Of a DNA stretch of 64,000 nucleotides, positions 17,548-27,090 are shown piece after piece. Below the pieces are notes generated by a model. That model saw only the letters and a program-made list of their open reading frames with translations. It was not told the DNA's origin and made no database searches. The translations under genes were made by a program, and so were the position numbers. Positions within the stretch are counted from its first letter, which is position 1; each line of letters starts with the position of its first letter. The DNA lies in NCBI RefSeq assembly GCF_000225345.1, contig NC_015977.1, forward strand, positions 878,001-942,000, in the 5' to 3' direction. This DNA is from Roseburia hominis A2-183. Lineage in GTDB: Bacteria > Bacillota > Clostridia > Lachnospirales > Lachnospiraceae.

Positions 17548-19323
17548 TTAGCCGATGTCTTCCTGCGGCGCAAACGGAAGCAGGACGGACACAGTGGTAA
17601 ATTCGGAAAGCCGGCTTTCCACACGCAGGCCGTAATCTTCGCCGAATTCATACTGCAGCCGCTTGTGCACGTTGCTGACGCCGATTTCCCTGAAAAATTC
17701 AGTCTTTTCGTTCTTGTTCTCGGACAAAAGCTGTCTTGCCTGTTCTTCCGTCATGCCGACGCCGTCGTCGGTAATGTCGATCTGAAGAATCGCGTCATTT
17801 TTCCGGAAAATGTGAATAGTGATCGTTCCGGGTGTTCCCTTTGGCTCAATGCCATGAAAGATAGAATTTTCCACGACCGGCTGTAAGGTGAAGCGCGGAA
17901 TCAGACAGCTTAATGCCGCCTCGTCATCGATCCTGTATTCTAAGGAGATGGTTCCTCCATAACGGTATTTCTGAATCGTAAAATAATCATCCAGAAGGGA
18001 GAGTTCTGCAGAGAGCGGAACCGCCTTCTCTGTTCCCTTTGCGATGTTTTTTAAAAGTCTGGAGAGTGCCGTCGTCATCTCCGCGATGCCAGGCGCATTC
18101 TGGATCGTTGCCATCCATTTGATGGAATTGAGCGTGTTGTAGAGAAAATGCGGATTGATCTGGCTCTGCAGCATTTTGTACTCGTACTCACGCTTCTCAT
18201 TTTCATCGCGGATCCGTTGATCCATCAGTGTTTTCACATCTTCGGCGAGATCGTTGATGCTTCTGCCGATGTCGCCGAGCTCATGCTGCCACTCGATCGA
18301 GGAGTCGCGCTCGAAATTTCCCTCGGAAATGTGCTTCATTCGGACCTGCAGTTCCTGTACCGGATGATTGATCATATGATTAAAAATCGTGTGAAGAATG
18401 ATACCGGTAATGACGGCGCACGCCACGATGACGAAAATGATGGATGCAAGCTGTCCGTAAAACGTATTGACCGTGATCAGCTGCGTGATATAGCAGTGTT
18501 CCGCGGCGAGCGGAACCGAGATGGAGACGAACTTTCCGTTGGCATTTGAAATCTCCTTTACGATCGTATCGGAGAAAGATGCAATGGAGGAGAGATCTCC
18601 CGTAATCTCATAGGAAGGGTTGGCGTCCGTCAGGGTGTAATTGCTGTACACATAGCTGTGATCTTCCAACGTCAGGTAAAAGTCGTTGTTCTGGTAGGTT
18701 CCGGCGGTCTTAAGCGGTATGGTGACGACGTTCGGCGACATTTCGATGTAGATAAAACCGAGCTCGTCGGAATTATACTGGCTGTAAAGCGGCCGGATGA
18801 TCGGAAGATACTGTGAACCGCCGTCGGTTGTCAGGATACCTTCGCTATAAGAATAGGAAGGGCTGCTGTAGTAGCTGTCAAAAAAATAGAGATCCCGGAT
18901 ATCATCTGCCGAGTGGAAGGGCTGGTTGTTGGTGGAAGCAAGAGCCTGGATAAAATCCCGGTTCTTGTAGGAGGCAATAAAAATGCGCTTGATATAGTAG
19001 CGGCCATCGTAACTGTTGTAGCTTCCCTTCAGATAAGTAGAGGCGGTGATACGCGCACTCTGGGAACCCTGTGACGACAGATAATTCAGGATAAAAGAGT
19101 TCGCCTGACAGTTGCGGACGAAAGAATAAGCATCCTGGATGTTGCTGTCAATGGAGGAGCCGAGCAGTGTCAGAGAGGACTCCGCGGTGCGGATCATATT
19201 TTGTTTTACACTTTTATAATAGAAAGAATAGCTGATATAGGACACAGCGATACTTAAGAAAATACAGAGTGTAATCGTAGTCAGTGTAATTCGGGATCGA
19301 ATCGTCGTAAATTTTTTCTTCAT
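17548..19323 (-). CDS. YesM-type sensor histidine kinase
   Basis: A 591-residue membrane kinase. One transmembrane helix is at about 13-32 and a second at 292-312, bracketing an extracellular Cache-like sensor of roughly 255 residues. A HAMP segment (HPVQELQVRMKHISEGNF) follows, then a His_kinase domain with phosphoacceptor H392 in SQINPHFLYNTLN, and a HATPase with VVENSIFHGIEP and DITDDGVGM. This is the LytS/YesM class usual for glycan importers in Firmicutes. The sensor may bind the sugar itself or a loaded binding protein. It is divergent from the binding protein gene at 19579. Confidence 0.92.
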   Translation of the reverse strand: MKKKFTTIRSRITLTTITLCIFLSIAVSYISYSFYYKSVKQNMIRTAESSLTLLGSSIDSNIQDAYSFVRNCQANSFILNYLSSQGSQSARITASTYLKGSYNSYDGRYYIKRIFIASYKNRDFIQALASTNNQPFHSADDIRDLYFFDSYYSSPSYSYSEGILTTDGGSQYLPIIRPLYSQYNSDELGFIYIEMSPNVVTIPLKTAGTYQNNDFYLTLEDHSYVYSNYTLTDANPSYEITGDLSSIASFSDTIVKEISNANGKFVSISVPLAAEHCYITQLITVNTFYGQLASIIFVIVACAVITGIILHTIFNHMINHPVQELQVRMKHISEGNFERDSSIEWQHELGDIGRSINDLAEDVKTLMDQRIRDENEKREYEYKMLQSQINPHFLYNTLNSIKWMATIQNAPGIAEMTTALSRLLKNIAKGTEKAVPLSAELSLLDDYFTIQKYRYGGTISLEYRIDDEAALSCLIPRFTLQPVVENSIFHGIEPKGTPGTITIHIFRKNDAILQIDITDDGVGMTEEQARQLLSENKNEKTEFFREIGVSNVHKRLQYEFGEDYGLRVESRLSEFTTVSVLLPFAPQEDIG

Positions 19324-19578
19324 ACCTTATATTATAGACACAAAAAGAAAATTCGGAAAGAAAAAAATCCATTTTGGGAGAGCGAAAAGCAAAGTGAAGA
19401 AAAAAAGACAGGTTTTGAGAAAAAAGACAGGTTTGGGAAGAAAAAATGCAGACGAAAACAGAAAGAGGAAAAAAATGTGAATTTAAACGTAAAAAAATCT
19501 ATGTCCATTGTATGGCAAAGCCAATATAATAAAATCATCTTATCGGAGAACGATAGAGATACGAAAAGGAGGATTCAG

Positions 19579-20952
19579 ATGAAAAAAAGAGTATTGAGCA
19601 TGCTTCTTGTAGCAAGCATGACAGGGGCGTTACTTGCAGGTTGTGGCTCTGGGGAAACAGCTTCAACGGATGCATCAGCAGATGCGGCAGCAGACACAAA
19701 CACCGCTGCGGCAGGCACTGAGACAGCAGCAGATGCGGCTGCGACAGATGGAGAGGCAGTCACTCTCAAATGGGCAATCTGGGATCAGGAGACCACTCCT
19801 TACTGGAACGCACTCAAGGAGGCATATGAGGCTGCAAATCCAAACGTCACCATTGAGATGGTAGACCTTGGATCAACCGATTACATGACTGTCCTTGCAA
19901 CGGAGTTATCCGGAAGCGGATCGGACTTCGATGTGGTTACGATCAAGGATGTACCGGGTTACGCAACGCTGGTTCAGAAGAACACGCTGGAGTCCCTGGA
20001 TGATTACATCACAGATGCAGGAATTAACCTCGCAGACTTCAACGGAATCACAGATCAGGTAACAGTAGATGGAAGCTTATATGAACTTCCGTTCAGAAGC
20101 GATTACTGGCTGATCTACTACAACAAAGATGTATTTGATGCAGCAGGCATTGCTTATCCGTCCAACGATATGACGATGGAAGATTACGATGCACTGGCAA
20201 GACAGCTGACAGATACCACCTACGGTTCCCAGGTATACGGATGCCATTATCACACATGGAGATCCGCAGTCGAACTGTTCGGAATCCTGGATGGAAAACA
20301 CTCTATCCTGGACGGCAATTACGACTGGATGATTCCGTACTATGACATGATCTTAAGTGAAGAGGATGACGGTGTATGCCAGACCTACACAGACTTAAGC
20401 ACAGAAGGTCTTCACTACTCCGCAGCATTCTCCAACGGAAATGTTGCTATGATGAACATGGGTTCCTGGTTCATCTCCACATTGATCTCCAATCTTGACA
20501 GCGGTGAGTACGACAGCTCTCTCTGCGGCAACTGGGGTATCGCAAGCTATCCGCATCCGGACGGAGCAGAGGCAGGCAGCACGATCGCTACGATCACAGG
20601 TCTTGCAGTGACAAGCGCTTCCGCAAACAAGGACGCAGCATTTGATTTCGTAAACTGGGTATCCGGTACAGAGGGCGCAAAGGTAATGGCTTCCACCGGT
20701 AACTTCCCGGCAATTATGACGGACGATGTCATCAACACAATCGCCGGCATGGCAGGATTCCCGACAGACGAGGGCAGCAAGGAAGCATTAAATATCACAA
20801 ATGCATACCTTGAGGTACCGTATGCTGAGAACGTATCAGAGATCAACAGTATCCTCGACACCTACCACACTTCCATCATGAACCGTGAAGTGACCGTAGA
20901 AGAGGGTGTAGCATCCATGAATGAGCAGGTTGGAAAGATTCTGAACCAGTAA
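19579..20952 (+). CDS. ABC sugar-binding lipoprotein (uronate-oligosaccharide locus)
   Basis: A 457-residue binding protein. The lipoprotein signal MKKRVLSMLLVASMTGALLAGC has its lipobox at LLAGC. An alanine- and threonine-rich linker (ASADAAADTNTAAAGTE) precedes a family 1 solute-binding fold (LKWAIWDQETTPYWNALKEA; YELPFRSDYWLIYYNKDVFD; NVAMMNMGSWFISTLI). ATG 19579 follows AAAAGGAGG. It is divergent from the YesM/YesN genes and followed by a hairpin and two permeases. GH88 and lyase genes downstream suggest that it binds an unsaturated-uronate-ended or uronate-containing oligosaccharide, which is inference. Confidence 0.92.
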   Translation: MKKRVLSMLLVASMTGALLAGCGSGETASTDASADAAADTNTAAAGTETAADAAATDGEAVTLKWAIWDQETTPYWNALKEAYEAANPNVTIEMVDLGSTDYMTVLATELSGSGSDFDVVTIKDVPGYATLVQKNTLESLDDYITDAGINLADFNGITDQVTVDGSLYELPFRSDYWLIYYNKDVFDAAGIAYPSNDMTMEDYDALARQLTDTTYGSQVYGCHYHTWRSAVELFGILDGKHSILDGNYDWMIPYYDMILSEEDDGVCQTYTDLSTEGLHYSAAFSNGNVAMMNMGSWFISTLISNLDSGEYDSSLCGNWGIASYPHPDGAEAGSTIATITGLAVTSASANKDAAFDFVNWVSGTEGAKVMASTGNFPAIMTDDVINTIAGMAGFPTDEGSKEALNITNAYLEVPYAENVSEINSILDTYHTSIMNREVTVEEGVASMNEQVGKILNQ

Positions 20953-20983
20953 TGGAACGGAAGCATAACCACGACTGCTGATA

Positions 20984-21013
20984 AAAGGGCTGGCTGAAAA
21001 CAGCCGGCCCTTA
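20984..21013 (+). terminator. intercistronic hairpin after the binding protein
   Basis: AAGGGCTGGCTG pairs with CAGCCGGCCCTT across a four-base loop. Only A-rich sequence follows, not a clear T run, so it may act as an mRNA 3'-end stabiliser or weak terminator that lowers permease expression. Confidence 0.6.
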
Positions 21014-21066
21014 AAAATGAAACAGCTTAAAGGAGAAAGGAAATAAGCCGTATCTGGCTTTTGGGC

Positions 21067-22122
21067 ATGGTTATGGATAAGAAGAAAGCAGCAAAATTAG
21101 AGCAGATGGAAGCCGAAATGGCAAGACTGTGGGAACAAAGTCAGAACGAAACTGATAACAAGAAAAAACAGAAACTGATTCAAAACAGAAACAAACTGCA
21201 GTGGAAGGCTGCTGCAATGCGAAGCGGCCGCAAACTGTCAAAGCAGACCAGAGACGATCTGGTTGCCTATTCTTTCATTGCGCCGAACTTCATCGGATTC
21301 GCCGTATTTACATTGATCCCGATCATATTTGCCTTTATTCTGGCATTTACGGAATGGGATGGAAACAACCCGATTCAGTTTGTCGGACTTTCCAATTTCT
21401 TGAAACTGCCGTCGGATACTTTTTTCACGGCATCCTTAAAAAACACGATTATCTACTGTGTCGGCACGGTACCGCTTACCATGGTTGTGTCGCTGGCACT
21501 GGCAATTGTCTTAAACCAGAAGGTGAAGGGAAGAGGTTTTTTTAGAACGGTATCGTTCTTCCCGTATGTAGCATCCCTCGTTGCCATCACAACGGTATGG
21601 TCCATGATTTTTCATCCGACCAAGGGACCGGTGAATTATCTTTTGATGACAATCTGCGGGATCGAGCAGAAGAATCTGCCGAACTGGTTTAGCGGAAATC
21701 TGATTATGCTGACACTTATTTTATTCAGTGTCTGGAAATATATGGGTTACTACATGGTAATCTACCTTGCGGGACTGCAGGGAATCTCGTCGGAATTATA
21801 CGAGGCGGGAAGCCTCGACGGGGCGACGACCTGGCAGAAATTTAAATATATCACCTGGCCGCAGCTGCGATCCACCACCTTTTTCGTTGTCGTGATGCTG
21901 ACGATCAACTGCTTTAAGGTGTACGACATCGCCATCATGCTGGCAGGCGGAAGCCAGGGCAAGTTAAGCAACTCCGCATCCGTACTTGTTTACTACATTT
22001 ACGAAAATGCATTCGACTACTGGAAACTCGGTTATGCGAGTGCGGTCGCAATGGTACTGTTTGTACTGGTACTTGCTGTAACGATTATACAGTTTGCATA
22101 TGAGAAGAAGTTAGAGGACTAG
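21067..22122 (+). CDS. sugar ABC transporter permease (MalF/UgpA-like)
   Basis: About 351 residues. A lysine- and glutamate-rich cytoplasmic N-terminus of roughly 60 residues precedes six membrane segments (FIAPNFIGFAVFTLIPIIFAFIL is the first). The EAA loop is YEAGSLDGATTWQKFKYITWPQLRS. The start is uncertain: ATG 21067, ATG 21073 and TTG 21061 lie 25 or more bases after the nearest AGGAG-like site at 21031. It pairs with the permease at 22140 to form the channel. The ATPase must come from elsewhere. Confidence 0.9.
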   Translation: MVMDKKKAAKLEQMEAEMARLWEQSQNETDNKKKQKLIQNRNKLQWKAAAMRSGRKLSKQTRDDLVAYSFIAPNFIGFAVFTLIPIIFAFILAFTEWDGNNPIQFVGLSNFLKLPSDTFFTASLKNTIIYCVGTVPLTMVVSLALAIVLNQKVKGRGFFRTVSFFPYVASLVAITTVWSMIFHPTKGPVNYLLMTICGIEQKNLPNWFSGNLIMLTLILFSVWKYMGYYMVIYLAGLQGISSELYEAGSLDGATTWQKFKYITWPQLRSTTFFVVVMLTINCFKVYDIAIMLAGGSQGKLSNSASVLVYYIYENAFDYWKLGYASAVAMVLFVLVLAVTIIQFAYEKKLED

Positions 22123-22139
22123 AAAGGGGGAGAACAGAG

Positions 22140-23009
22140 ATGAGAGAGATAATGACAAAGCAGAAAAAAGAAACATCGATGAAACGAAACAATCTGATCA
22201 AGAAGTTCTTCCTGTATCTGATTTTACTGATTATCACGGCGGCAATGTTGATCCCGTTTATCTGGATGCTGTCCGCTTCCATTAAGACAGACCGTGAAGT
22301 ATTCCAGATGACGCCGTTTGTTCTGATTCCGGAGACACCGCGCTGGAGCAATTACGTGGATATCTGGACGAAGATTCCGTTTGGCACGTTCGTGAAGAAC
22401 ACCGTGTTCCTCACAATCGTGGTGACCGCCTTACAGCTTTTGACAAGCAGCTTTGCAGCATACTCTTTTGCAAAACTGGAGTTCAAGCATAAGAATGTAC
22501 TGTTCATGGCATACATTGCGACCATCGCTATGCCGTGGCAGGTATACATGGTTCCGCAGTTTATCATGATGCGTAAGATGGGATTGAACGATAAGCTGCT
22601 CGCAATGATCTGTCTGCAGGCATTTTCCGCATTCGGCGTGTTCATGATGAGACAGTTCTATGACGGTATTCCGAACGAACTGTGTGAGGCGGCGAGAGTC
22701 GACGGCATGAGTGAATACAAAATTTATTCGCACATCATGCTTCCGCTGTCAAAACCGGCGCTGTCCACGCTGACAATCTTCACTTTCGTGGCAACGTGGA
22801 ATGACTACCTCGGACCATTGATTTACTTAAAATCCCAGGAGAAGAAGACCATTCAGTTAGGTCTCAAAATGTTCATCGGTCAGTATTCCTCCCAGTACGG
22901 ACTGATTATGGCAGGCTCGGTACTTTCCCTGATTCCGGTACTCATCGTATTTATCTGTCTGCAGAGATACTTTGTAGAGGGAATTGCATCTACCGGTTTA
23001 AAGGGCTAA
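22140..23009 (+). CDS. sugar ABC transporter permease (MalG/UgpE-like)
   Basis: A 289-residue permease with the carbohydrate-uptake 2 layout: MLIPFIWMLSASIKTDREVF near the N-terminus, six hydrophobic segments, and the EAA loop CEAARVDGMSEYKIYSHIMLPLSKP. ATG 22140 follows AGGGGG nine bases upstream. A strong intrinsic terminator after the gene partly insulates the transporter genes from the enzyme genes that follow. Confidence 0.92.
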   Translation: MREIMTKQKKETSMKRNNLIKKFFLYLILLIITAAMLIPFIWMLSASIKTDREVFQMTPFVLIPETPRWSNYVDIWTKIPFGTFVKNTVFLTIVVTALQLLTSSFAAYSFAKLEFKHKNVLFMAYIATIAMPWQVYMVPQFIMMRKMGLNDKLLAMICLQAFSAFGVFMMRQFYDGIPNELCEAARVDGMSEYKIYSHIMLPLSKPALSTLTIFTFVATWNDYLGPLIYLKSQEKKTIQLGLKMFIGQYSSQYGLIMAGSVLSLIPVLIVFICLQRYFVEGIASTGLKG

Positions 23010-23023
23010 GACCGAAGGTATGT

Positions 23024-23073
23024 AACAAAGCTGTCACACAAAAAGAGATCGTTTGTGTGACGGCTTTGTTTTA
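23024..23073 (+). terminator. strong intrinsic terminator after the second importer
   Basis: AACAAAGCTGTCACACAAA at 23024-23042 pairs with TTTGTGTGACGGCTTTGTT at 23052-23070 with one mismatch, followed by TTTAC. The stem is almost 19 base pairs. Confidence 0.85.
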
Positions 23074-23138
23074 CTCTACAGGAATAACGTGTTGGATAAA
23101 CATAACATGATTTGAAAACGGAAAAGGAGAAGAAGGGT

Positions 23139-24302
23139 ATGCGATACGAAGAAAAACCGCAGATCACAGAGCAGGAGATCAGAGAGGCGATGGATTTCTC
23201 CACGGCGCAGGTAAAGCGCAATCTGCCGGAGTTCACGACGAAGTTCCAGAAGGCTTACAGCGAGAACGGGTTTTACGCGCCGACGGACAATGTGGACTGG
23301 ACGACGGGATTCTGGACGGGCGAGATCTGGCTGTCCTACGAGGATACCGGGAAAGACATCTATAAAAAAGCCGGTGAAATCCAGATTGACAGCTTTTTGA
23401 ACCGCATTGAAAACAAGATCGAAGTCGATCACCACGATATGGGATTTTTGTATTCGCCGTCCTGCGTGGCGGGCTATAAACTGACCGGGAATGAGACGGG
23501 AAGAAAGGCAGCCATACTGGCAGCCGATCAGCTCATCCGCAGATTTCACCCGGTGGGCAATTTTATACAGGCGTGGGGTGCGATGGATGCACCGGAAAAC
23601 TACCGGCTGATCATCGACTGTCTTTTAAATCTGCCGCTGCTCTACTGGGCGTCGGAGGAGACCGGCGATCCGAAGTATCGGGACATTGCGGAGAAGCATA
23701 TTCACACGGCGGTCGCCAATGTGATCCGTGAGGATCATTCCACCTGGCACACCTTTTTCTTCGATATGAAGACGGGGGCACCGGATCACGGAGCCACCTG
23801 TCAGGGATACCGCGACGGTTCGGCGTGGGCGAGAGGCCAGGCATGGGGCATCTACGGGATGGCGCTCGCCTACAAGTACACGGAAAGGGAAGAATACATT
23901 CAGAAGTTCCGGGATGTCACGGACTTTTTCCTGGCGCATCTGCCCAAGGATATGGTGCCGTTCTGGGATCTGGAGTTCACGGACGGGGACGATCAGCCGA
24001 GAGATTCCTCCTCGGCGTCGATCGCAGCATGCGGAATGCTTGAGATGGCAAAATATCTAAAGCCGGACGAGGCAGAAGCTTACCGTGCAACGGCAAAACG
24101 GTTGATGAAGGCGTTGTACGACGGATACGCGGTGAAAGATCCAAAAGAGTCGAACGGGTTGGTGTTACACAGCACCTATTCCAACCACTCTCCGTATAAT
24201 ACCTGCAATCATTACGGGGTGGACGAGTGCAATATCTGGGGAGACTATTTTTACATGGAAGCGCTCATGCGGCTGAAAAAAGACTGGAATCCGTATTGGT
24301 AA
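23139..24302 (+). CDS. GH88 unsaturated glucuronyl hydrolase
   Basis: A 387-residue (alpha/alpha)6-barrel enzyme that hydrates and releases the 4,5-unsaturated uronic acid left at the non-reducing end by polysaccharide lyases. The two conserved aspartates are D100 in VDHHDMGF and D160 in LIIDCLLNLPLLYW, with the 60-residue spacing seen in Bacillus UGL (D88/D149). Other family segments are WTTGFWTGEIWLSYE, HGATCQGYRDGSAWARGQAW and YNTCNHYGVDECNIWGDY. There is no signal peptide, so it works on imported oligosaccharides. ATG 23139 follows AAGGAG. The product 4-deoxy-5-keto-uronate would feed KduI/KduD. Confidence 0.92.
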   Translation: MRYEEKPQITEQEIREAMDFSTAQVKRNLPEFTTKFQKAYSENGFYAPTDNVDWTTGFWTGEIWLSYEDTGKDIYKKAGEIQIDSFLNRIENKIEVDHHDMGFLYSPSCVAGYKLTGNETGRKAAILAADQLIRRFHPVGNFIQAWGAMDAPENYRLIIDCLLNLPLLYWASEETGDPKYRDIAEKHIHTAVANVIREDHSTWHTFFFDMKTGAPDHGATCQGYRDGSAWARGQAWGIYGMALAYKYTEREEYIQKFRDVTDFFLAHLPKDMVPFWDLEFTDGDDQPRDSSSASIAACGMLEMAKYLKPDEAEAYRATAKRLMKALYDGYAVKDPKESNGLVLHSTYSNHSPYNTCNHYGVDECNIWGDYFYMEALMRLKKDWNPYW

Positions 24303-24328
24303 CAAGGGAAAAAGGAAGGTATGGCAGG

Positions 24329-26353
24329 ATGAAAAGAGAAGCATTTTTTGACAGGGATGCATCACACTATTACTGTGAGGATGGAAAAGCGGTCGGGGCG
24401 TACTGCAGGGAGCAATTTCCAGAAGATGTCGCGCAGACGCTTGCGGTGGCGGACGGTGTGTGCCGGAAATATTTTCTGTTCAACTCCAAGTGGGATCTGG
24501 AGCAGACCGACGAGCCGGTACAGTTTGACGGAGCGATCGACTGGACGTATATGCCGGCAGACGATCCGGAATTTGTCTGGCAGTTCAACAGACACCGCTT
24601 TTTCATGACGCTCGGTCAGGCGTATCAGATGACCGGGGATGAGAAATATGCGAGAGCGTTTATGGAGATTGCGGAGGACTGGATCGATCATGTCCCGCTG
24701 AACGAGAAGTATGCGGCGGGACCGTGGAGAAGTCTAGACACCGGCTTTCGCGGGGAATACTGGAGCAAGGCGATCTGGCTGTTTCATGACAGCCCGACGC
24801 TCACGGAAGCGTTTTTACAGAAATATTATGACAGCATGATCCTGCAGGCGGAACACATCATGGAATGTCATTCCGCTTACCGCTATATGAGTAACTGGGG
24901 CGTCATTGAGAATCACGGGCTGTTTGAGATCGGCGTGTGTCTCCCGCAGAGCGAGAAGACAAAGCAGTTTATCGCGTTTGCCGTGAAGAATCTTGAGGTG
25001 CAGGTGCGGATGCAGATCATGCCGGACGGCGTGCACTGGGAGCAGTCGCCGATGTATCACAACGAGGTGCTGCACTGCCTGTTAGACGTGATCCTTCTGG
25101 CAAAGCGGAACGGCATTGCACTGCCGGACGTGATCCTGCGCCAGACGGAGAAGATGGCAATGGCGGATGTCGCGTGGTTAAAGCCGGATCACCACATCGT
25201 GATGATGGGGGACAGCGACGACGTGGATGTGCGGGACCGCATCAGCGTGGCGGCGTATCTGTTTTTAAATCCGGTGCTGCGGTTTGGCGGATTCGACCGT
25301 CTTGATTATGAAAGTATCTGGGATCTCGGCATGAAAGCCGGGGAAGAATATGCGGTGATGGAGCGCAGAAAACCGGACTTTACATCGCTGTTTCTGGAAC
25401 ACAGCGGGAACACTTATTTCCGGTCGGACTGGTCAGAACGCGCCAATTTCCTGCATCTGCATTCCGGGACGATGGGAGCGGGGCACGGACATTCCGATAA
25501 GCTGCACATCGACCTGGTTGTAAACGGCGAGGATGTGCTGATGGACGGTGGTAGATATACCTACGTTTCAGGACCAAAGCGTTTTTCGTACAAGGATCCG
25601 TCAGGACACAATACGATCACGGTGGATGATCTGCCGTTTACCGTCTGCAAGGATTCCTGGGAGTGCTCGAAGCTTTCCCAGCCGGTCAAAGAGAATTTCC
25701 GGTGCACAAAGCTGGCGGAATTTGCACAGGCGGGGCAGCTCGGCTACATGGATCTTCCGGGCGGCGTCTATGTGAACCGGAAGGTGGTTTACATAAAGCC
25801 TGACCTGTATATTCTGGTGGATGAGATGTACACCGGGGACTGTCACACCTACCAGCAGTATTTTCATTTTAACAATCATGGTGCGGTGACGTTGACTGCG
25901 CCGGGAGAAAAGAAGTTCCCATGCGTGGCCTATCGTGGTAAAATGGCAGAAGCGGATTTTTATTTTGTGTCGGCGCAGGTGAAAGCAGAGCTTAAGCGCG
26001 GCCACATTGCAAGACATTACAATGTGGAAGAGGAAAATACGGTGTGTAAGGTGACAAAGCCGGGGGACGGTTTTACCAGCCTTATCACGGTCATCGATGC
26101 ACATCCGGGACGCCCGCTTTCGATTGAGAAGCTTCCGGTGCGCTCGGCATTAAAGCAGACAGACTATCCGGAGACGATGGCGGAGGCATTAAAGATCACC
26201 ACAGGCGAAAAGGAATATGTGGTGATCCTCTGCCATCAGGAGGTCAATTCGCCGACCGACCTCGTGGAGGCAGACGGCTGTATGGGCTACGGAAATGTGA
26301 TTGTCTTTGACAAGGCCGAGGATGTGCTGGTGGGCGACGTTCTGAACTGGTAG
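24329..26353 (+). CDS. heparinase II/III-family polysaccharide lyase, cytoplasmic
   Basis: A 674-residue protein. An N-terminal (alpha/alpha) toroid contains NRHRFFMTLGQAYQMTGDEKYA, NWGVIENHGLFEIGV and HWEQSPMYHNEVLHCLL. A heparinase II/III C-terminal beta-sheet domain follows with HLHSGTMGAGHGHSDKLHID and GGRYTYVSGPKRFSYKDPSGHNT. The Asn/His in NWGVIENH and the HGHSD stretch are the likely catalytic and metal-site residues. Known members are PL12, PL15, PL17, PL21 and PL33, which cleave glycosaminoglycans, alginate or gellan-type polymers. No signal peptide is seen, so it should cut imported oligosaccharides. It follows GH88 by 26 bases. Substrate class is undecided. Confidence 0.85.
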   Translation: MKREAFFDRDASHYYCEDGKAVGAYCREQFPEDVAQTLAVADGVCRKYFLFNSKWDLEQTDEPVQFDGAIDWTYMPADDPEFVWQFNRHRFFMTLGQAYQMTGDEKYARAFMEIAEDWIDHVPLNEKYAAGPWRSLDTGFRGEYWSKAIWLFHDSPTLTEAFLQKYYDSMILQAEHIMECHSAYRYMSNWGVIENHGLFEIGVCLPQSEKTKQFIAFAVKNLEVQVRMQIMPDGVHWEQSPMYHNEVLHCLLDVILLAKRNGIALPDVILRQTEKMAMADVAWLKPDHHIVMMGDSDDVDVRDRISVAAYLFLNPVLRFGGFDRLDYESIWDLGMKAGEEYAVMERRKPDFTSLFLEHSGNTYFRSDWSERANFLHLHSGTMGAGHGHSDKLHIDLVVNGEDVLMDGGRYTYVSGPKRFSYKDPSGHNTITVDDLPFTVCKDSWECSKLSQPVKENFRCTKLAEFAQAGQLGYMDLPGGVYVNRKVVYIKPDLYILVDEMYTGDCHTYQQYFHFNNHGAVTLTAPGEKKFPCVAYRGKMAEADFYFVSAQVKAELKRGHIARHYNVEEENTVCKVTKPGDGFTSLITVIDAHPGRPLSIEKLPVRSALKQTDYPETMAEALKITTGEKEYVVILCHQEVNSPTDLVEADGCMGYGNVIVFDKAEDVLVGDVLNW

Positions 26354-26379
26354 GAGAGAAGCAAAAAGGAGGATGCGCG

Positions 26380-27090
26380 GTGCGAAAGAAACTGGAGCAT
26401 TGGTGGACTTATTATAAAGGTGTCGTAATTTTTGCAGTGGTTCTCGCGGCAGCGGTCCTCTATGTTGCGGACACCATGGGGAAAAAAGAAAAGACACAGA
26501 TTCTCATGGGAGAAGTGGTCAACAATGTGCAGGACGATGCGGTGACAACCCAGATGGAGGAGGCGATCCTCGCCGGGATCGGGGGCGATCCTAACGGGGA
26601 GGAGGTCGTCGTGGACACAGCGCTTACCATGGATGCAGCCGCGCTGGGGCAGACGCCGATCGCCGATGCCAATACGCAGGATTCCCTCGCAACGATCACG
26701 ACGTACGTGTATGCGCACGAGCTCGACTTCATGATTCTGGAAAAAGATGTGTTTGACTATTACTGTAACCTGAATGCGTTTGCTGATCTTGGGGAACTGC
26801 TGGGCGCTGGGGCATGTGAAGCGCTGGGGGCGCGCATCTATGAAAAAAACGGTGTGGCATGCGGCATCACACTGACAGATACCGCGTTTGTGAAGCAGTA
26901 CGGGATTACGCTCTTAGACCCGGTGATCGGGATTGTGAGCGGATCAGAGAGGAAGGAGCAGGCGGTCGGGATGCTCCGGTGGATCTTTGAGGAGAACACC
27001 GGGGTGGCAGCCGCGTTTTCGGCAGAGGAATACAAAGCGATGATTTCGCAGGAAGAGACAGGGAGGAAAGACGATGGGAAAAATGTTTGA
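26380..27090 (+). CDS. membrane-anchored protein of unknown function
   Basis: I do not recognise a family. The 236-residue protein has one N-terminal membrane helix (GVVIFAVVLAAAVLYVADTM, about residues 14-33) after a basic start, then a roughly 200-residue domain likely outside the cell. The segments LDFMILEKDVFDYYCNLNAFADLGELL and ITLLDPVIGIVSGSERKEQAVGMLRWIFEE faintly resemble parts of solute-binding proteins. The GTG start at 26380 follows AAGGAGG by seven bases. It overlaps the YesL gene by 17 bases, so both are made together. It could be an accessory binding or sensing partner of YesL and the importer. Confidence 0.75.
   Translation: MRKKLEHWWTYYKGVVIFAVVLAAAVLYVADTMGKKEKTQILMGEVVNNVQDDAVTTQMEEAILAGIGGDPNGEEVVVDTALTMDAAALGQTPIADANTQDSLATITTYVYAHELDFMILEKDVFDYYCNLNAFADLGELLGAGACEALGARIYEKNGVACGITLTDTAFVKQYGITLLDPVIGIVSGSERKEQAVGMLRWIFEENTGVAAAFSAEEYKAMISQEETGRKDDGKNV

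Noticed and set aside
24370..24691. Long minus-strand open frames inside the lyase and other GC-rich genes
   Set aside because: They are antisense shadows of strongly coding frames, without ribosome sites or family features.
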